Assembly (NCBI GenBank): GCA_037126765.1
Contig: JBBCBC010000012.1
Location: 5,146,001-5,210,000, forward strand
Length of the DNA: 64,000 bases
Origin: Stenogyne calaminthoides
Taxonomy: Eukaryota; Streptophyta; Magnoliopsida; Lamiales; Lamiaceae
Direction: 5' to 3'
The notes beneath the pieces are model-generated. The model made no database searches. It saw only the letters and a list, made by a program, of their open reading frames with translations, and was not told the origin of the DNA. The position numbers and the translations under genes were made by a program. Below, piece after piece: positions 33,316 to 45,087 of this stretch; position 1 is the stretch's first letter, and each line of letters begins with the position of its first letter.

Positions 33316-35159
33316 TGTTGGGGTTATACGTGAAAGTATGTTTTTACTTCGTATAACCTATGTATTAAACACTTATTTACTGAAATAAATTATTTATCAC
33401 TATTACTTTAAATATGATTGAATATTATATATATTTATTTTAAACCGTTCATATAAATAGCACGTGTTACATTGTAGCCAACGTGGTGATACCATATCAC
33501 AGAAGATCACGTTAATAGTCCCTTGTAAACAAGTGTGTGTTTCACAACTTAGATAGATCCGAACAATCTATTGGTAGAAGTTGATGTGTAAGGCTCAGAT
33601 TGGCTTGTCTTGACCAAGAGATTACACTAGTGCATTCGATGCGCTGAAGCGGACCTACAGAGAGGATAAACTCATTCGCACTGACTTAAGGGATGAAGAG
33701 TTAGACCTTAGTGGTTGTTGATTTCTTAATCTCTGTCACTTAATAAGGACTGTGTGTGATTAGTAGTTATTGCTTTGACTTATAAATGGGAAGAGAATCA
33801 TTGCGACTTCGATACCCTATATCTTGGGCAATAATATTAATTGCACGACAGTTGCTAAATTAATACAGAGAATCGTGTGCTTGCATCGTCTTGCGTGATT
33901 GGTCCCCTTGGTGGGCTTGGAACCTTTATCGTACCAAATCTTGTAGGTGGAATTAATTTTCCTGTATAGATAATAAAGCTGAGTTGTCCTTACTCCAAGG
34001 ATAAAGATATTAATTAATATAAAGCTTTTCAGTGGTTTAATTAATTAATGGACTAAATAATTTTAAACACGGAAAATAATAACCGGGAGCCATATTACCG
34101 TAATATGGGTAAAGTTGGATAGTGCAATATTAATTATATAGTGGAATTAATTAATATTAATGGACTGAATTATATTGTGGCTCAATATTAGAATTCAGTA
34201 GTCCATTGGAAGGTCCATCTTAATTCTCCTAAAGGCCCCTTAAGTAGCCCAATTAAAGTCCATTAAATAAAAGGTGTTTAAAATAAATTAAATATTTGTT
34301 GCTTTATTTTTCCTTAAAATTTTCGAATTTATTAAAGAAAAGAGGGAGAAGGATTTTCTTGAAAAGATTTTATGGAAAAGAGATAAAGTATTCTTAGAAT
34401 ACAAGATTATCCCATAAATTCAAGAAATCTCTCACTTGGCCTCTTTAATATGTAATTTTCGAAAATTATAGAGTAATAATAGGAAGAAAGATTTTCTTGA
34501 AAAGATTTTATAAGATATGTATTCTTGGAATACAAGAATATCTCATAAATTCAAGAAATATCCAATCATGAGGATCTCTTATTATTTTCGAAAATATGGC
34601 ATGATGTAGGGTGTGAGATTTTTGTGAAAAAATACACATGAAAAGAATAATATATGAGATATATTCAAGATTTCTTGGAGATCAAGAAAAAATCTTTCAT
34701 AACCATATTTTGAGCCTAATTTTCGCGCCCCCCCCCCCTCTCTCTATTATAAATAGGGGATGATTTTTTTCATCCCCAACACAATTCCATGAGTTGGAAA
34801 AATAAAAAATTCAGTGCAACAATTATTTATTTTTCCTTTATTTTATAAATTGTTCATTGGAGAACCTTCCACCGGGGTTATTGAACGAGGACTTGGGAAT
34901 ACTTGAGAATGACTTTTGGTTGGTAGCCAGTTACTTGATCATGTCCGTCTCAACGGTTGTCTCTCCAAAGGGTACGTTTACGTAAACTCCTAGAAATTCC
35001 GCATGCTAGGATCTTTTATGTGAAATATTATTTGCATGTCGTTGTTGGATTAATTATTATTTGAATTCACTTAAGTTAATTCATGCTAGTAATAATTGTT
35101 AATTTAAATTTGTGTTTATGAGGTCATCCCGATAGATCCTGTCATATGTTATCCCAACA
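33316..35159 (+). repeat. Copia family B 3' LTR, complete
   Basis: Begins TGTTGGGGTTATACGTG, ends ATCCCAACA, with TATA box at 34748-34755. A C-run precedes the TATA box (cgcccccccccc near 34728). Confidence 0.9.
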
Positions 35160-35357
35160 TTAGGGACCTAAAAGACATTCCATAGAAGGATTATTTGTAA
35201 TTAAGTTTCACCCCAAGAATAAAATTGAGTAATTCAAACCATACAATGTCTGTAAGTTAAAGAGAAAGAAATTTTCAATCCTATTATATTTTCCAATGAC
35301 GATAAATAAAAGTAATTATCAATCACTTTCAAATGTAAGTTGAATTGTTGTTATCTA

Positions 35358-35594
35358 CTCCCTCCGTCCACCAAAACTGTGCTAATTTCATTTTGACATG
35401 TTGTACGGAAAGGTAAATTAAGTACGTTTATGGACACAATTTTTTTTATCTTCATCGTCCAACAATCACTTAATTACTCAAGTTATCATTATACTTTACT
35501 CACAATCAATTATGTTATTCATAAGTGAACTTAATTTACCTTTTCGTACAACATGTCAAAACGAAATGAGCACAGTTTTGGTGGACGGATGGAG
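35358..35594. mobile_element. Stowaway-type MITE (237 bp)
   Basis: The left end is CTCCCTCCGTCCACC and the right end is GGTGGACGGATGGAG, flanked by TA on each side. The inverted repeats extend deep into the element (ccaaaactgtgct, and ttgtacggaaaggtaaatt matched by aatttaccttttcgtacaa), so the whole can fold into one hairpin. End sequence and TA target are the Tc1/mariner-derived Stowaway signature. Confidence 0.93.
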
Positions 35595-35679
35595 TATATA
35601 TTAATAAATATGAAAAAATATAAAAATATATTATATTTGTATATATTAAATAACATATATTTTAATTTTTAATATATGA

Positions 35680-35822
35680 AACAGGGCACAGGTCCGGGGC
35701 GCGGGTCCCGAGTAATACCCAGACCCGACCCATTTCACTACGGGTCCGGGGCGAGTCCGACCCAAATAGTGTGGGTCAGTGCGGGTCGGGGCGGGCCGGG
35801 GTGATATTGTCATCCCTAAAAT
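35680..35822. repeat. GC-rich dispersed repeat ('gggtcggggcggg')
   Basis: Dense gggtccggggc, gacccgaccc and gtgcgggtcggggcgg words ending tgtcatccctaaa. Similar text occurs near 15620 and 46745-46880. Likely one end of a non-autonomous DNA transposon, but I could not find its partner end. Confidence 0.4.
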
Positions 35823-36125
35823 TATGTGTTTCGATTCGGATGGAGGACCTTGCAAGTATACAATAAATATTGTTTAGAGTATATTTTAATTGATTTGAAA
35901 TCTAAATTTTGGATCAATTTATTTTTTTTATAGAGTCATCAAGTAACATAACATATAAAACTATATTTTTCCTATTTAAATTACATTTTTATTTTTAATA
36001 TTTTGTGAATTATAAATCATTTGACCACAAAATGTAGTAAACGACAAAAAAATATTAAAATATTATTAATTATTTTATATAAATTATTTATTTCAATCCG
36101 TGGGGCTAATAGATGATAACAAAAT

Positions 36126-36530
36126 CAATGTTTTCAAAATCGGGTTGAACCGGGAACCGGCCGGTAACCCGGTTAAAAAACACTATATAACCGGATTTCA
36201 GGTTGAACCGGATTGAACCGGTCAAAACCCGGTTCAACCGAAAATAACCAATTTTTTTCTTTTTTTTTAAATTAAATTATTAATTTATATTAAATATTTA
36301 AAATTTTAAATCTATATTCCTCTAACATTTTTCTCCAACACTTTCGATGTGGGATAAATGTATGAGGTGAGACAAAATTTATAAAATATGATATGAAAAG
36401 TTATAAAATATATATTTAAATTTTTGTAGGTGTATACTTATTTTGTTTTTTTAACTAAACATATAAAACGGTTGAACCGCTGACCGGTGGTCTGTCCGGT
36501 TCGATCACCGGTTCGGTTATGAAAACATTG
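36126..36530. mobile_element. hAT-type MITE (405 bp)
   Basis: The left end CAATGTTTTCAAAAT and right end TTATGAAAACATTG form inverted repeats. The 8-bp target duplication AACAAAAT is perfect (36118-36125 and 36531-36538), as for hAT elements. Internal text is rich in aaccggttcaacc-type words on both strands. Confidence 0.88.
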
Positions 36531-36539
36531 AACAAAATA

Positions 36540-37860
36540 CGTACTATTATATCTTGTCTTTTTTTTTCCTTTGACCGCAAGTTATACGTTTCTATGTGAG
36601 AAGGGATTTGATCACCGTTGAATTGGGTGATGATTTATACCACTATAAATAACGGTTCGGATCTCCAATTACACAATATGGTGTTACATGTCCTGTTATA
36701 ATATTTAGATTTATATCACGTGTACATCCATCAAAATATATAAATATGAGAATAACACTCTAACATACAAATTTAAGGAATGATATTAATTTTATAAAAA
36801 ACAAATTCTTTCCAAAATCACATCGTAAAAGTCTTATAAAATATATAAAGTAATAATTAGAGTTACATGTATTAATTATCCCATAACATCTTTGATCGAT
36901 TACAATAAATTTTGAACTCCTATGAGTCCATGACTATGTCCTGATAAAAGATGATGACACAGGTATAATAATAATTATTATTATTTTTTATGTATAATAC
37001 AATTAATATTAATATTATGATTATGAAGATCAGAAAGAAAAATATGAAAACATAACTATTTATAAATAATACTAGTATAAAATTTTACAAGCCCTTACAG
37101 TACACATAAAATTAGTACTTAATTAATAATCGAAAAAAAAAAATCATGCAATTTTACATAATTTGAAAAAGTCCAAATATTATACCTAACATATTTTGTA
37201 AAAAATACACATATATAAAATGTAAAAACAAACTAAAATTACATAAAATTATAAGGTATAATAATAAGATCTGTATAATTAAATATTATTATTGTGATCT
37301 AAATAAATAATCCTAGCGAATAAATTATTATTACTTTATTTTTATGTAAATTATAAGTACACAAATTATAATTATTATTTTATTACCATGGAGATTAGAA
37401 TTGTAACTTGTAAGTACACAAATTAAAAGAATGGTACGAAGTTAAGTAGGAGTATTAATTTTTATTTTTAAATATGGACTTTCGGATGAGATTTTTGATT
37501 GAATTTGTGTTCCTCAAATTAATCAATATCATTCCTTAAATTGGTTAAATGGTTATGATACAGTACTATTCTCATATTTATATATTTTGATGAATGTACA
37601 CGTGGCATAAATCTAAATGGTGTAATAGGAGATGTAATATCATTGTGTAATAAGAGATCCGAACTGCTATAAATAACTGAGTGATACAACAATCAAGGGT
37701 GTAATACAAGAAAAGATTTACCTGTCAAAAAAAAAAAACAAGAAAAGAAAAGATTCTACATGATGGAATTTTCCAAGTATATACAAATCAATTACATTAA
37801 TTACTCTTATTAGTTTCTATTCATTCTTATTTTGTGAATAATATATATAGGGCAAATTCA
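36540..37860. other. AT-rich intergenic DNA, nothing recognised
   Basis: Very AT-rich with ataattatt-type runs. No open frame, repeat boundary or RNA signal that I can support. Confidence 0.5.
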
Positions 37861-37865
37861 TCCCC

Positions 37866-37874
37866 TATAAAATA
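37866..37874 (+). promoter_or_regulatory. TATA box of the F-box gene relic
   Basis: TATAAAATA about 50 bases before the ATG at 37917, at a plausible distance for a plant promoter. Identified by pattern only. Confidence 0.45.
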
Positions 37875-38264
37875 AGTGAAAAATTAAGCTCTAGGGACAA
37901 TAACAAATATTCAAACATGGTGAAGAAGATGAAAACGAATGATCCGGCTCACGAAATCGGGGATGAAATATTGGAGGAAATAGTGTTGTGTCTTCCAGTA
38001 AAATTCGTGATTCGCTTTTCTTGCGTTTCCAAATCATGGAACTCCATCATTTCCAGTTCCCGATTTATAAAGATATACCGCGCACGTGCGCTAGCACGTG
38101 AAAAGGTTATGGTGGTTCCCTTTAATCCCATGAAAAAAAAAAAAGTGCGGCAGCCTATTCAGGGTTCCTCTCTTCCAAAAGGACGTATGTGAGGTAAATT
38201 AATTCATTTATTTAATTTATCTACTATGAAAGGATTCCGTCTCATCAAAATTCTAATTTGTAAA

Positions 38265-39350
38265 CAATACAAGAAAATAGTGATTTGCCTATGGTAATTT
38301 TTCAATATTTTTTTCACATACCTACAAAATTTTCAATAAAAATAGATAAAGAAGGGCAACACGTCGCTACTGGTGGTTATGACGTCACTGTCCTCTATTG
38401 ACAAGGCTGTTTGCAGGCGAATTTCGTGTTTGATATTCAGTTAAGTTCAATTTGTTGGTTTGATTCTGATATCTCATGGCATTCACTTGAATGTTTGACT
38501 TGTTATATTTCTCATTTCAGATTGTAATTCTTTTTACTTACTTGCTACGAATACATTGAATGTTTAAAACCTTTAATAGCTTGAAGAAGTTGATCTATGG
38601 CTGATGGCTCTAACTTCTAATCCTGTCTTAATTACTTTGAAGTCTATGTCTTGTAGTTTGATTATGAGGATCATACAAGTTAGTTAAGTTCTCAGTTGCT
38701 GATGGAGATTGTTAAATTTAGGGTAGAATTTCAGTTTAAGTTCCATTTTGTTGTTTGATTTGTTGGCCTGTCGGTAGTTGAACTACGTATATCGGTATAT
38801 GTTACACGATGTTAATTTCTTTTTAAAAAATAAAATTTGTCTACGACTTGCATACAAAATTTTCTAATTATATAGATTATTTTTAAACTACAAATATAAT
38901 TTTCTACGAAAATGTAAATATTGCCTAGGAAATTATTTGTGTAAGTAAGTTTGCTTACGGAAATTATTATGTAATTTGCTCGCAGGTAATTTGTTTGCCT
39001 AGTGAATTGTTTGTGTAGCTATTCTTTTCAAAGATTATTCAAAAAATTGATAGGCAAATCGTAGGCAATCCTCACTTTTTAAGGACCATTTGAACATTTT
39101 CGTAAGCAATTCTTAGGGCCCGCTTGGTATGACTAGGGAATAATAATGGTAATGAGTATTATTGAGGGGTCAATTAGTAAGGGTTATTGATTGCATTATG
39201 TGAGATGAGTTGAGTGAGTGAGGGTAATCAATTGCTTATTTCTATTCTCATTATTTGTATATCAAAATTACCAAGCAACATCAATAGAAGTAATTCTCAT
39301 TACCCACTTCCATTACTCTAATCAAGTGGGTCCTTAATTTTATTGTAGTG
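38265..39350. mobile_element. CACTA-like non-autonomous element in the F-box relic
   Basis: The left end caatacaagaaaatag is close to CACTACAAGAAAA. The right end attttattgtagtg gives the inverse. The possible 3-bp target duplication is AAA (38262-38264 and 39351-39353). The interior repeats short phrases such as tgatttgcctatgg and taggcaat. No protein frame. A Tourist MITE lies near its right end. The boundaries are uncertain because the right terminus is locally duplicated. Confidence 0.5.
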
Positions 39351-39508
39351 AAAGATGTTTGAAATTAATTCGTTTATTTAATTTTCTCAACAAGTACACC
39401 GACAAAATCGTTTCGTAGGCAATTCTTAATTTTATTGTAATGAAAAAGGTGTGAAATTAATTTATTTTATTAAATTTCCCTAAGAGCTAGGTACAGCGAC
39501 AAAATCGT
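39101..39508. repeat. Local tandem duplication of the transposon end and flank
   Basis: Unit 1 (39101-39413, with the Tourist MITE inside) and unit 2 (39414-39508, without it) share cgta-gcaattctta, ttttattgta-tgaaa, gaaattaatt and gacaaaatcgt in the same order. The duplication therefore predates the MITE or the MITE entered only one unit. Confidence 0.75.
39116..39333. mobile_element. Tourist-type (PIF/Harbinger) MITE (218 bp)
   Basis: The left end GGGCCCGCTTGGTATGA and right end ATCAAGTGGGTCC form imperfect inverted repeats, flanked by the 3-bp target TTA (39113-39115 and 39334-39336). A second copy of the host context without the MITE (gcaattcttaattttattg at about 39419-39437) serves as an empty site. 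Confidence 0.85.
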
Positions 39509-40580
39509 GATCCCGTTTCCAAAGGGAGAGAAGAAGAAGGTGTGTTATATAGCCCAGTGCGAAGGATTAGTGTGTGTGACTGTTGGTAGTAATCTCCATT
39601 TATGGAACCCTTCCATTAGAAGTGTCAAAAAACTAGCTCCGTCCCCGTGAAAGCTCAAAACTCGACGTCGACAATTTGTTTTCGGATTAGGTTACGACTC
39701 CGTTGGGGATGACTACAAGCTACTGTTGATTCCAATCGGAATTAAAAACAAGGAATCAGAGTTGTACTCGTTGAAAACCAACTCATGGAGAAAGATTCCA
39801 TCCTTCCACAAATCAAGGCAAGTGAAGAAGCAGATGTGTGCTTTTGTGAACGGGGCACTTCACTGGGTCGACTCCTCCCGAATTGTTTCTTTTGAGTTAT
39901 CGTCAGAGAAGTAGGTAGAATTGGTCGCACCAAAATACGATTCTGATTCGACTTGTGATGTTGTGGGCAGTTCTGATTCTGACTCATAAATGTGGGGACG
40001 TTAAGTTTGTGGTGTGGTTGATGGAGGATTACAGAATCGGGACATCGTGGATGAAGATGCTCCAGATTGATCACTCTAATATTAAACCTTATAATCCTCG
40101 GTGGTATATGAGACCTATTTACTTGTATGATAGTGGTAATATTATGGCAATAGTACATGAAACTCGTAATGCTGCGAATCAGGTAATGCTGTCTGAAGCC
40201 CATACCACTGGATTATACGTATACAAGAAACATGAAGCTACGCTAAAGAAGATCATACTTAAAATTGGCAAGACTAGCGTTCAATATGTTTTTGTCTATG
40301 TTGAAAGCCTAGTGCACCTTTAATTTTTTGAGAGGGAATTAATGATCCATGCTTTCGGATATTGAATGTTAAAATTTCTAGTTGGGTTTTGTACCCTTTA
40401 AAACATGTTTCTATTCATTTTATAATTACACTTGTCAAACTGCTTTCTTTTGTTTTGTCAAAGTGTTATTCAAATGTTATAATGTGTTTCCTAATTTTTT
40501 GCCTCAATCTTTTACCTCACCTCAGTAATTCCATAATCTTCTCTATAATTGAAATTTGATTGAGTATTCTTTGACTTATA

Positions 40581-40840
40581 CTCCTCCCGTTTCATTGTAT
40601 TTGTCCCACTTTTCTTTTATGGACGTCCCACTATAATTGTCTCAGTCCATAAAAGGAAAAAGTAACACTCTATTAACTATTATTTTAATATTATTCCCCT
40701 CACTTTTCATCACAACTACCCCAAATACCTTCACTTTTCATTCATTAAATACTATAAAGGTTCACTATCTATTATTTTAATATTATTCATTAAACAATTC
40801 ACCCAAAAGAAGTGGGACAAATACATCGGGACGGAGGGAG
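40581..40840. mobile_element. Stowaway-type MITE (260 bp)
   Basis: The left end CTCCTCCCGTTTCATTG and right end CATCGGGACGGAGGGAG, with tatttgtcccactt and aagtgggacaaata inside, form inverted repeats. TA flanks both ends (40579-40580 and 40841-40842). Confidence 0.92.
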
Positions 40841-40842
40841 TA

Positions 40843-41548
40843 TTATTCTGGAGGAGCGTTCGAGTTGAAGTGGATTTTGAAAAAAATCTTCTTTGTGCGT
40901 GAATTCTGAGTACCTTTTGAGCATTGTTTGTTGAGAGAGGAAAATTAAATTGGTCCATCGCTGTTACAATCTTAAGTCTCCTGTGACGGTCGACGGCACC
41001 GAAGCCCAACACTACCCACCACTCACTACAACCCACTCGTCATGATCAAGTAGTTGTACTATTGTTTACCTTTCAAAATTGGTATAGTAATAATATTCTA
41101 AAGACAAAAACTTGTATATATAGAACGGGTTCATGCTATGAATCTTGCTTTTAATTCATGGCATTTGACCCTGCCTAGAGTATAATATAGATCAAATTTA
41201 GTGGTTTAGAAAAATATTTTAGAAATGAGTGAAATGAGTCAAATAATCCAAATTCATAGCATAAACCTAGTTCATGGGAGACCAGTCCTATTCTAAATGC
41301 GTCACTTAGGACCATGATGGATTGGTGTTAAGTTGCACCGGAGGATCTTCACATGTTAGTAAACTCTCTTGAGTACCTCTGGCTCAATAAAGAGATTTAT
41401 TTCCACAGAACTTTGTAATAGTTTTTTTTTTTTTTACTCATTTACTTGGGTTTACAAGGAATTCATGGACAAGTACTTTTGTGTCTACCTATTTTAATAA
41501 TTAAGGTCCAAATGAAAAATACACTAACGCTTAAGTTGGATCTCAATC
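40843..41548. other. Intergenic DNA, nothing recognised
   Basis: No frame with a recognisable domain. A 94-codon minus-strand frame spans the Stowaway element and this flank and is considered chance. Confidence 0.4.
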
Positions 41549-41870
41549 CACTACAAAAAAAACAGTAATTTAACGAGGGAAACTAGTGAGGGTAAAAGAA
41601 CCCTCGGTATTTACCGAGGGATTTAACGAGGGATAAGATGAACGAGGGTTTTACCGAGGGCAAGACCCTCGGCCCATTCAATGAGGGCACGCGCCCTCGG
41701 TATTTTCGTCGACTGAGTCAACGAGGTTACCAGGCCCTCGTTAAATACGCGTGGCCATTTACCGAGGGCTCTGACGAGCGCCGACCACCCTCGCCAACAG
41801 GAATCTCTGACGTGCATGCACACCACTGCCCGAGGTGTGTTTCCCGAGGGCACCTGCCCCTCTTAAATGT
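41549..41870. repeat. CACTA copy 2 left terminal and subterminal repeats
   Basis: About a dozen words of the type taacgaggg, taccgaggg and gccctcgt in both orientations, spaced through 41570-41850. Confidence 0.85.
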
Positions 41871-41881
41871 CGTCGCCCCCT

Positions 41882-41889
41882 TATATATA
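41882..41889 (+). promoter_or_regulatory. TATA box of CACTA copy 2
   Basis: TATATATA, followed by pyrimidine-rich sequence and, downstream, by donor-like cgcaggtac (near 41975) and aggtaagta (near 42176) sites, consistent with a spliced leader before the transposase start at 42870. Confidence 0.5.
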
Positions 41890-42869
41890 CCCCTCCCTTA
41901 CCCCATTTCGCCCATTTCGCTCGGTTTGGAGAGGGAGGAGAGGAAGCACCATACAAGTTTTGCCCATTTCGCTGCGCAGGTACATTTTTTAAATTTTAAT
42001 TGTTAGTTATTTAATTTTTTTAATATTGTATTAGTTGTTTTAGTTATTTAATTGTTAGTATTATATAATTGTTTTAATATTATTTAGTATTAATTAGTAT
42101 TTAATTATTTTAGAGGAGAGGAGATCGAGTGGAGCTAGACGAAAGCTTTGGAGAGAAGTCCACTTCGTCAATTTGAGGTAAGTATTAGTTATTTAATTAT
42201 TTAGTATTAGTATATTATATATTTAATTAGAATTTATTATTTATTTATGTATCTAGTATTAGTTGTATTAGGTTAAATTTTAATTTAATTTAGCTTAATT
42301 AATTTTGGTTGATAATTGTGTAGTTGTTTAGTGTAATATATATATTAAATTTGGTTGATAATTTGGTTGATAATTGATAATTTTATATTTTAAGTATATT
42401 TTAGATTAATTGTGTATAGTTGTTTAGTGTAATATTATTGTAGTGTATATTTTAACTTAATTTACTTGATAGTTGCATATTTAGTAATATTTAGCATAAT
42501 TTCTAGGTAATACGTGTATATTAGTATTGTTTAGCTTAATTTAGTATTCGTTTAATTTATCTTATATGTGTATATATAATATTAATTAATTATTTAATTA
42601 TTTAGTATTATTTAATATATTAATTACGTTGGAGTGGAGGGATTGATCTTGATGAATATTTATTGGTTATTGCTTGTTGTAGAACATGTGCTTTCCGACT
42701 TGATTGATTTTAATTGATTAAGTCGAAAATGGATGCACGTAGGATATTGATTAATTGGGGAATACGATAAAATAAGACGAAACTCTGCCGAAATTTTTAG
42801 GAAATATTAATTATTAATTAGGCTTTTGAATACTAATTAATTCGTAAATATTTTAAACAGATAATTGAT

Positions 42870-43975
42870 ATGGATTATTCCATCCGTTTACGTTGGATGT
42901 ATGGTTCTAGATCGATTAATGGCAATATCTCCCGAATTCTACAGTGGACTTGAATCTTTTATAGATTTCACCACTAGTAAATGGGATGATTCAGGGCAAG
43001 ATTAGGTGTCCCTACAATAAATTTCGATGTCGGAACAATAATACGTATCATGACCCTGATGAGGTGAGAGCACATTTGTATAGAAATTGGTCCATGCCCA
43101 ATTATTGCAATTGGATTTTTCACGGTGAGAAAATGTGGGGTCATGAATACGATCATCTGTCTGCTTTGACTTCACACGGGCCGGTTGACGAGACTTTTCC
43201 ATCTAGCTCGTACCACGATATGATGACGGACTTAACCTCTGGTCCCCACTTAAATGTGGATGATGAGGCCCCTGATGAGGAACCTCCTAGTGAGCATGCT
43301 GCACATTTTTATAACATGCTTCATGCAGCGAATCAAGATATAATGTCTGGTTGTGAATCGCACTCACAGTTGTCATACAATGCCCTGTTGCTAAACATTA
43401 AAACTGAAAACAGACTGTCAGAAAGGGGCTATAATCAAATGGTTGATGCGATTCGTGTTCTTTGTCCGAATAGTCTGGTGCCCAAGAAATTTTCTGATAG
43501 CAAACAGCTGATGAGTGAGATGGGTCTTCCAGTGGAGAGGATTCATTGTTGTGCACATAACTGCATGTTATATTGGGGTGCAGAGGGCGAACTTGAAAAC
43601 TTTAAGTTTTGCAGTCGGGCACGGTTCAAATCTGCTAGACGTGACGTGAATGGGCGATTGAAAAAGAACCGTCCTTTTAAGGAGATGTTCTATTTTCCTA
43701 TCATCCCTCGTCTGCAAAGATTGTATCAGTCGAATGCTACTGCGAAGGATATGACATAGCATGCACGTTGCTTGAACGACCACTCTGGTGTCATGCATCA
43801 CCCTGTAGACTCACAGGCTTGGAAACACTTGGATCAGTCGCATCCTGATTTTGCTTCAGAAATTCAGAACGTGAGGTTGGGCTTGAGCACTGACGGTTTT
43901 CAACCGTTTGGGGCGCATGGAAAATAGTATCCATCATGGCCAGTGATAGTGACACCATACAATCTACCCCCGTAG
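42870..43975 (+). pseudogene. CACTA TNP2-type transposase, N-terminal part, broken
   Basis: Readable from an ATG at 42870 (MDYSIRLRWMYGSRSING). It shifts frame near 42935 to EFYSGLESFIDFTTSKWDD, then again near 43003 into the long frame 42986-43759. There the transposase-associated domain reads IRCPYNKFRCRNN with HDPDEVRAHLYRNWSMPNY, and the TNP2 N-terminus follows (RLSERGYNQMVDAI, HCCAHNCMLYWGAE). After DMT and TAG (43757-43759) the family text goes on (DSQAWKHLDQSHPDFASE, VRLGLSTDGFQPFGAHGK) to another TAG near 43926 and then PYNLPP. The DDE catalytic region that normally follows is absent. TNP2 cuts and joins CACTA ends; this copy cannot. Confidence 0.88.
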
Positions 43976-44485
43976 TTGTGCATGAAGGATCAATTCATGT
44001 TTCTTACGGTTCTTACGGATCAGATGTCACAAATGCAAAGCCAAGTGAACCAGATGAGCCAGTTTTTCTCGATGTGGCAGTCAACCATTGCTCCCCAGCA
44101 ACCGTCGTTGCAAGGAACCGGTGGTCCGCAGATGGGTGTTACTCCCCAGCAGGGGTTGCAGGGAATCGGTGGTTCCGAACAGTGGGGTAGTCAGACCGGT
44201 AATTTTACACAGCTTCCCCAGCCGACCGGTGGTTATTATGATCCCGTACCACATCCTAGTCTTTTTGTTCCTCCATTCCCTCAGTTTCGTGCTCCTGTAG
44301 GTCCCAGTGGTTCTACTGCTCGTGCTCGACGTCGTTCCGTCGACTCTTCCGGTAGTACTCAAGGAATCACTGAAATATTGAGAAGTGTCGGTACATTTGA
44401 TCCCAATTTGTTTCCTCCTAATCAATTTCCCCCGGCAAATGACAATGATGATGGTGGTGATGGTGATGATCATGTGAGGAATTAA
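43976..44485 (+). pseudogene. TNP2/TNPA deletion fusion, C-terminal ORF
   Basis: The frame opens with MCMKDQFMFLTVL, a TNP2 segment. It then passes without a break into TDQMSQMQSQVNQMSQFF, a Gln/Met-rich helix typical of the second CACTA protein, followed by Gly/Pro/Gln-rich text and an acidic end (NDDGGDGDDHVRN). The rest of TNP2 and the start of the second gene are missing between these two, so the ORF is a deletion fusion of 169 codons. Function unlikely. Confidence 0.7.
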
Positions 44486-45060
44486 ACATTTGTGTGTGTG
44501 TGCATTAAACATTTGACTGAATATTAATTTTGTTATGTTGTATGTTAATTTTGAACGCCACATATTTTGATATGTTTTAATTAGAATATTTGAACGCCAC
44601 ATGCATGTGTGTTTTATGTTTATTTGTTGATTAATTTCTACTATTAGTTTGTGAGAATGCTTTAAAATTTTATTTAAAAAAAGATTATTATAGGATTCAA
44701 ACGTATTAGGATTACTTTTAGTGAAAAAAGAGTATTAAAATGATTATTTGAAAATATTTTAGTAAAATAATTAATTTATATATATATATATATATATTCA
44801 TAATAATAAATAGTGAAAAAGAATATAAAACTAATTATTTTAAAATTTTATTGAAAATATTTTAATAAAAATAATTAATATAAGTATATGTATAAATGTA
44901 CTCAAAATAATAAATGATGCAAAAGAATATAAATTATTTATTTCAGAATTTTATTATAAATATTTTAATTAAATCAAAGTATATATGCATGACAAACAAT
45001 TAGACTAAATGATAGAAGAAAAAAAATTAATAAAACACAATACATAATACCTATACAATT
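44486..45060. other. AT-rich interior of CACTA copy 2
   Basis: No coding potential. Contains a (TA)n run at about 44779-44798 and repeated attattttaataaaa-type words. Confidence 0.5.
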
Positions 45061-45087
45061 AAAAATACATTCCTAATGAATATCTCG

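Larger units (their letters stand above)
31199..35159 (+). mobile_element. Copia family B element, 3' part with complete 3' LTR
   Basis: Coding relics from just before the integrase zinc region to the RNase H stop, a polypurine tract, then an LTR of 1844 bp ending CCCAACA at 35159. The left part is replaced by the gypsy LTR ending at 31198. Family B is a sister of family A: the LTRs share layout but differ in many positions. Confidence 0.9.
37917..40322 (+). pseudogene. F-box protein with F-box-associated domain, disrupted
   Basis: The N-terminal F-box is at residues 12-55 of the first stretch (37917-38192): EILEEIVLCLPVKFVIRFS, CVSKSWNSIISSSRF. The associated domain resumes at about 39490: DKIVIPFPKGEKKK, CEGLVCVTVGSNLHLWNPS, then LGYDSVGDDYKLLLIPI, and WRKIPSF with GALHWVD. 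The end at 39955-40322 runs in another frame (WLMEDYRIGTSWMKM, VYVESLVHL). Such proteins recruit substrates to SCF ubiquitin ligases. Breaks: a TGA near 39649 (after LAPSP), a stop after SSEK at 39912-39914, and a frame change near 39955-40010. About 1.3 kb separating the two halves is largely transposon (38265 to about 39440). Pseudogene is the best reading. If the gap is spliced as an intron, the stops still remain. Confidence 0.8.

Noticed and set aside
41623..42006. Open frames on both strands at the left of CACTA copy 2
   Set aside because: They are made of the subterminal repeats.
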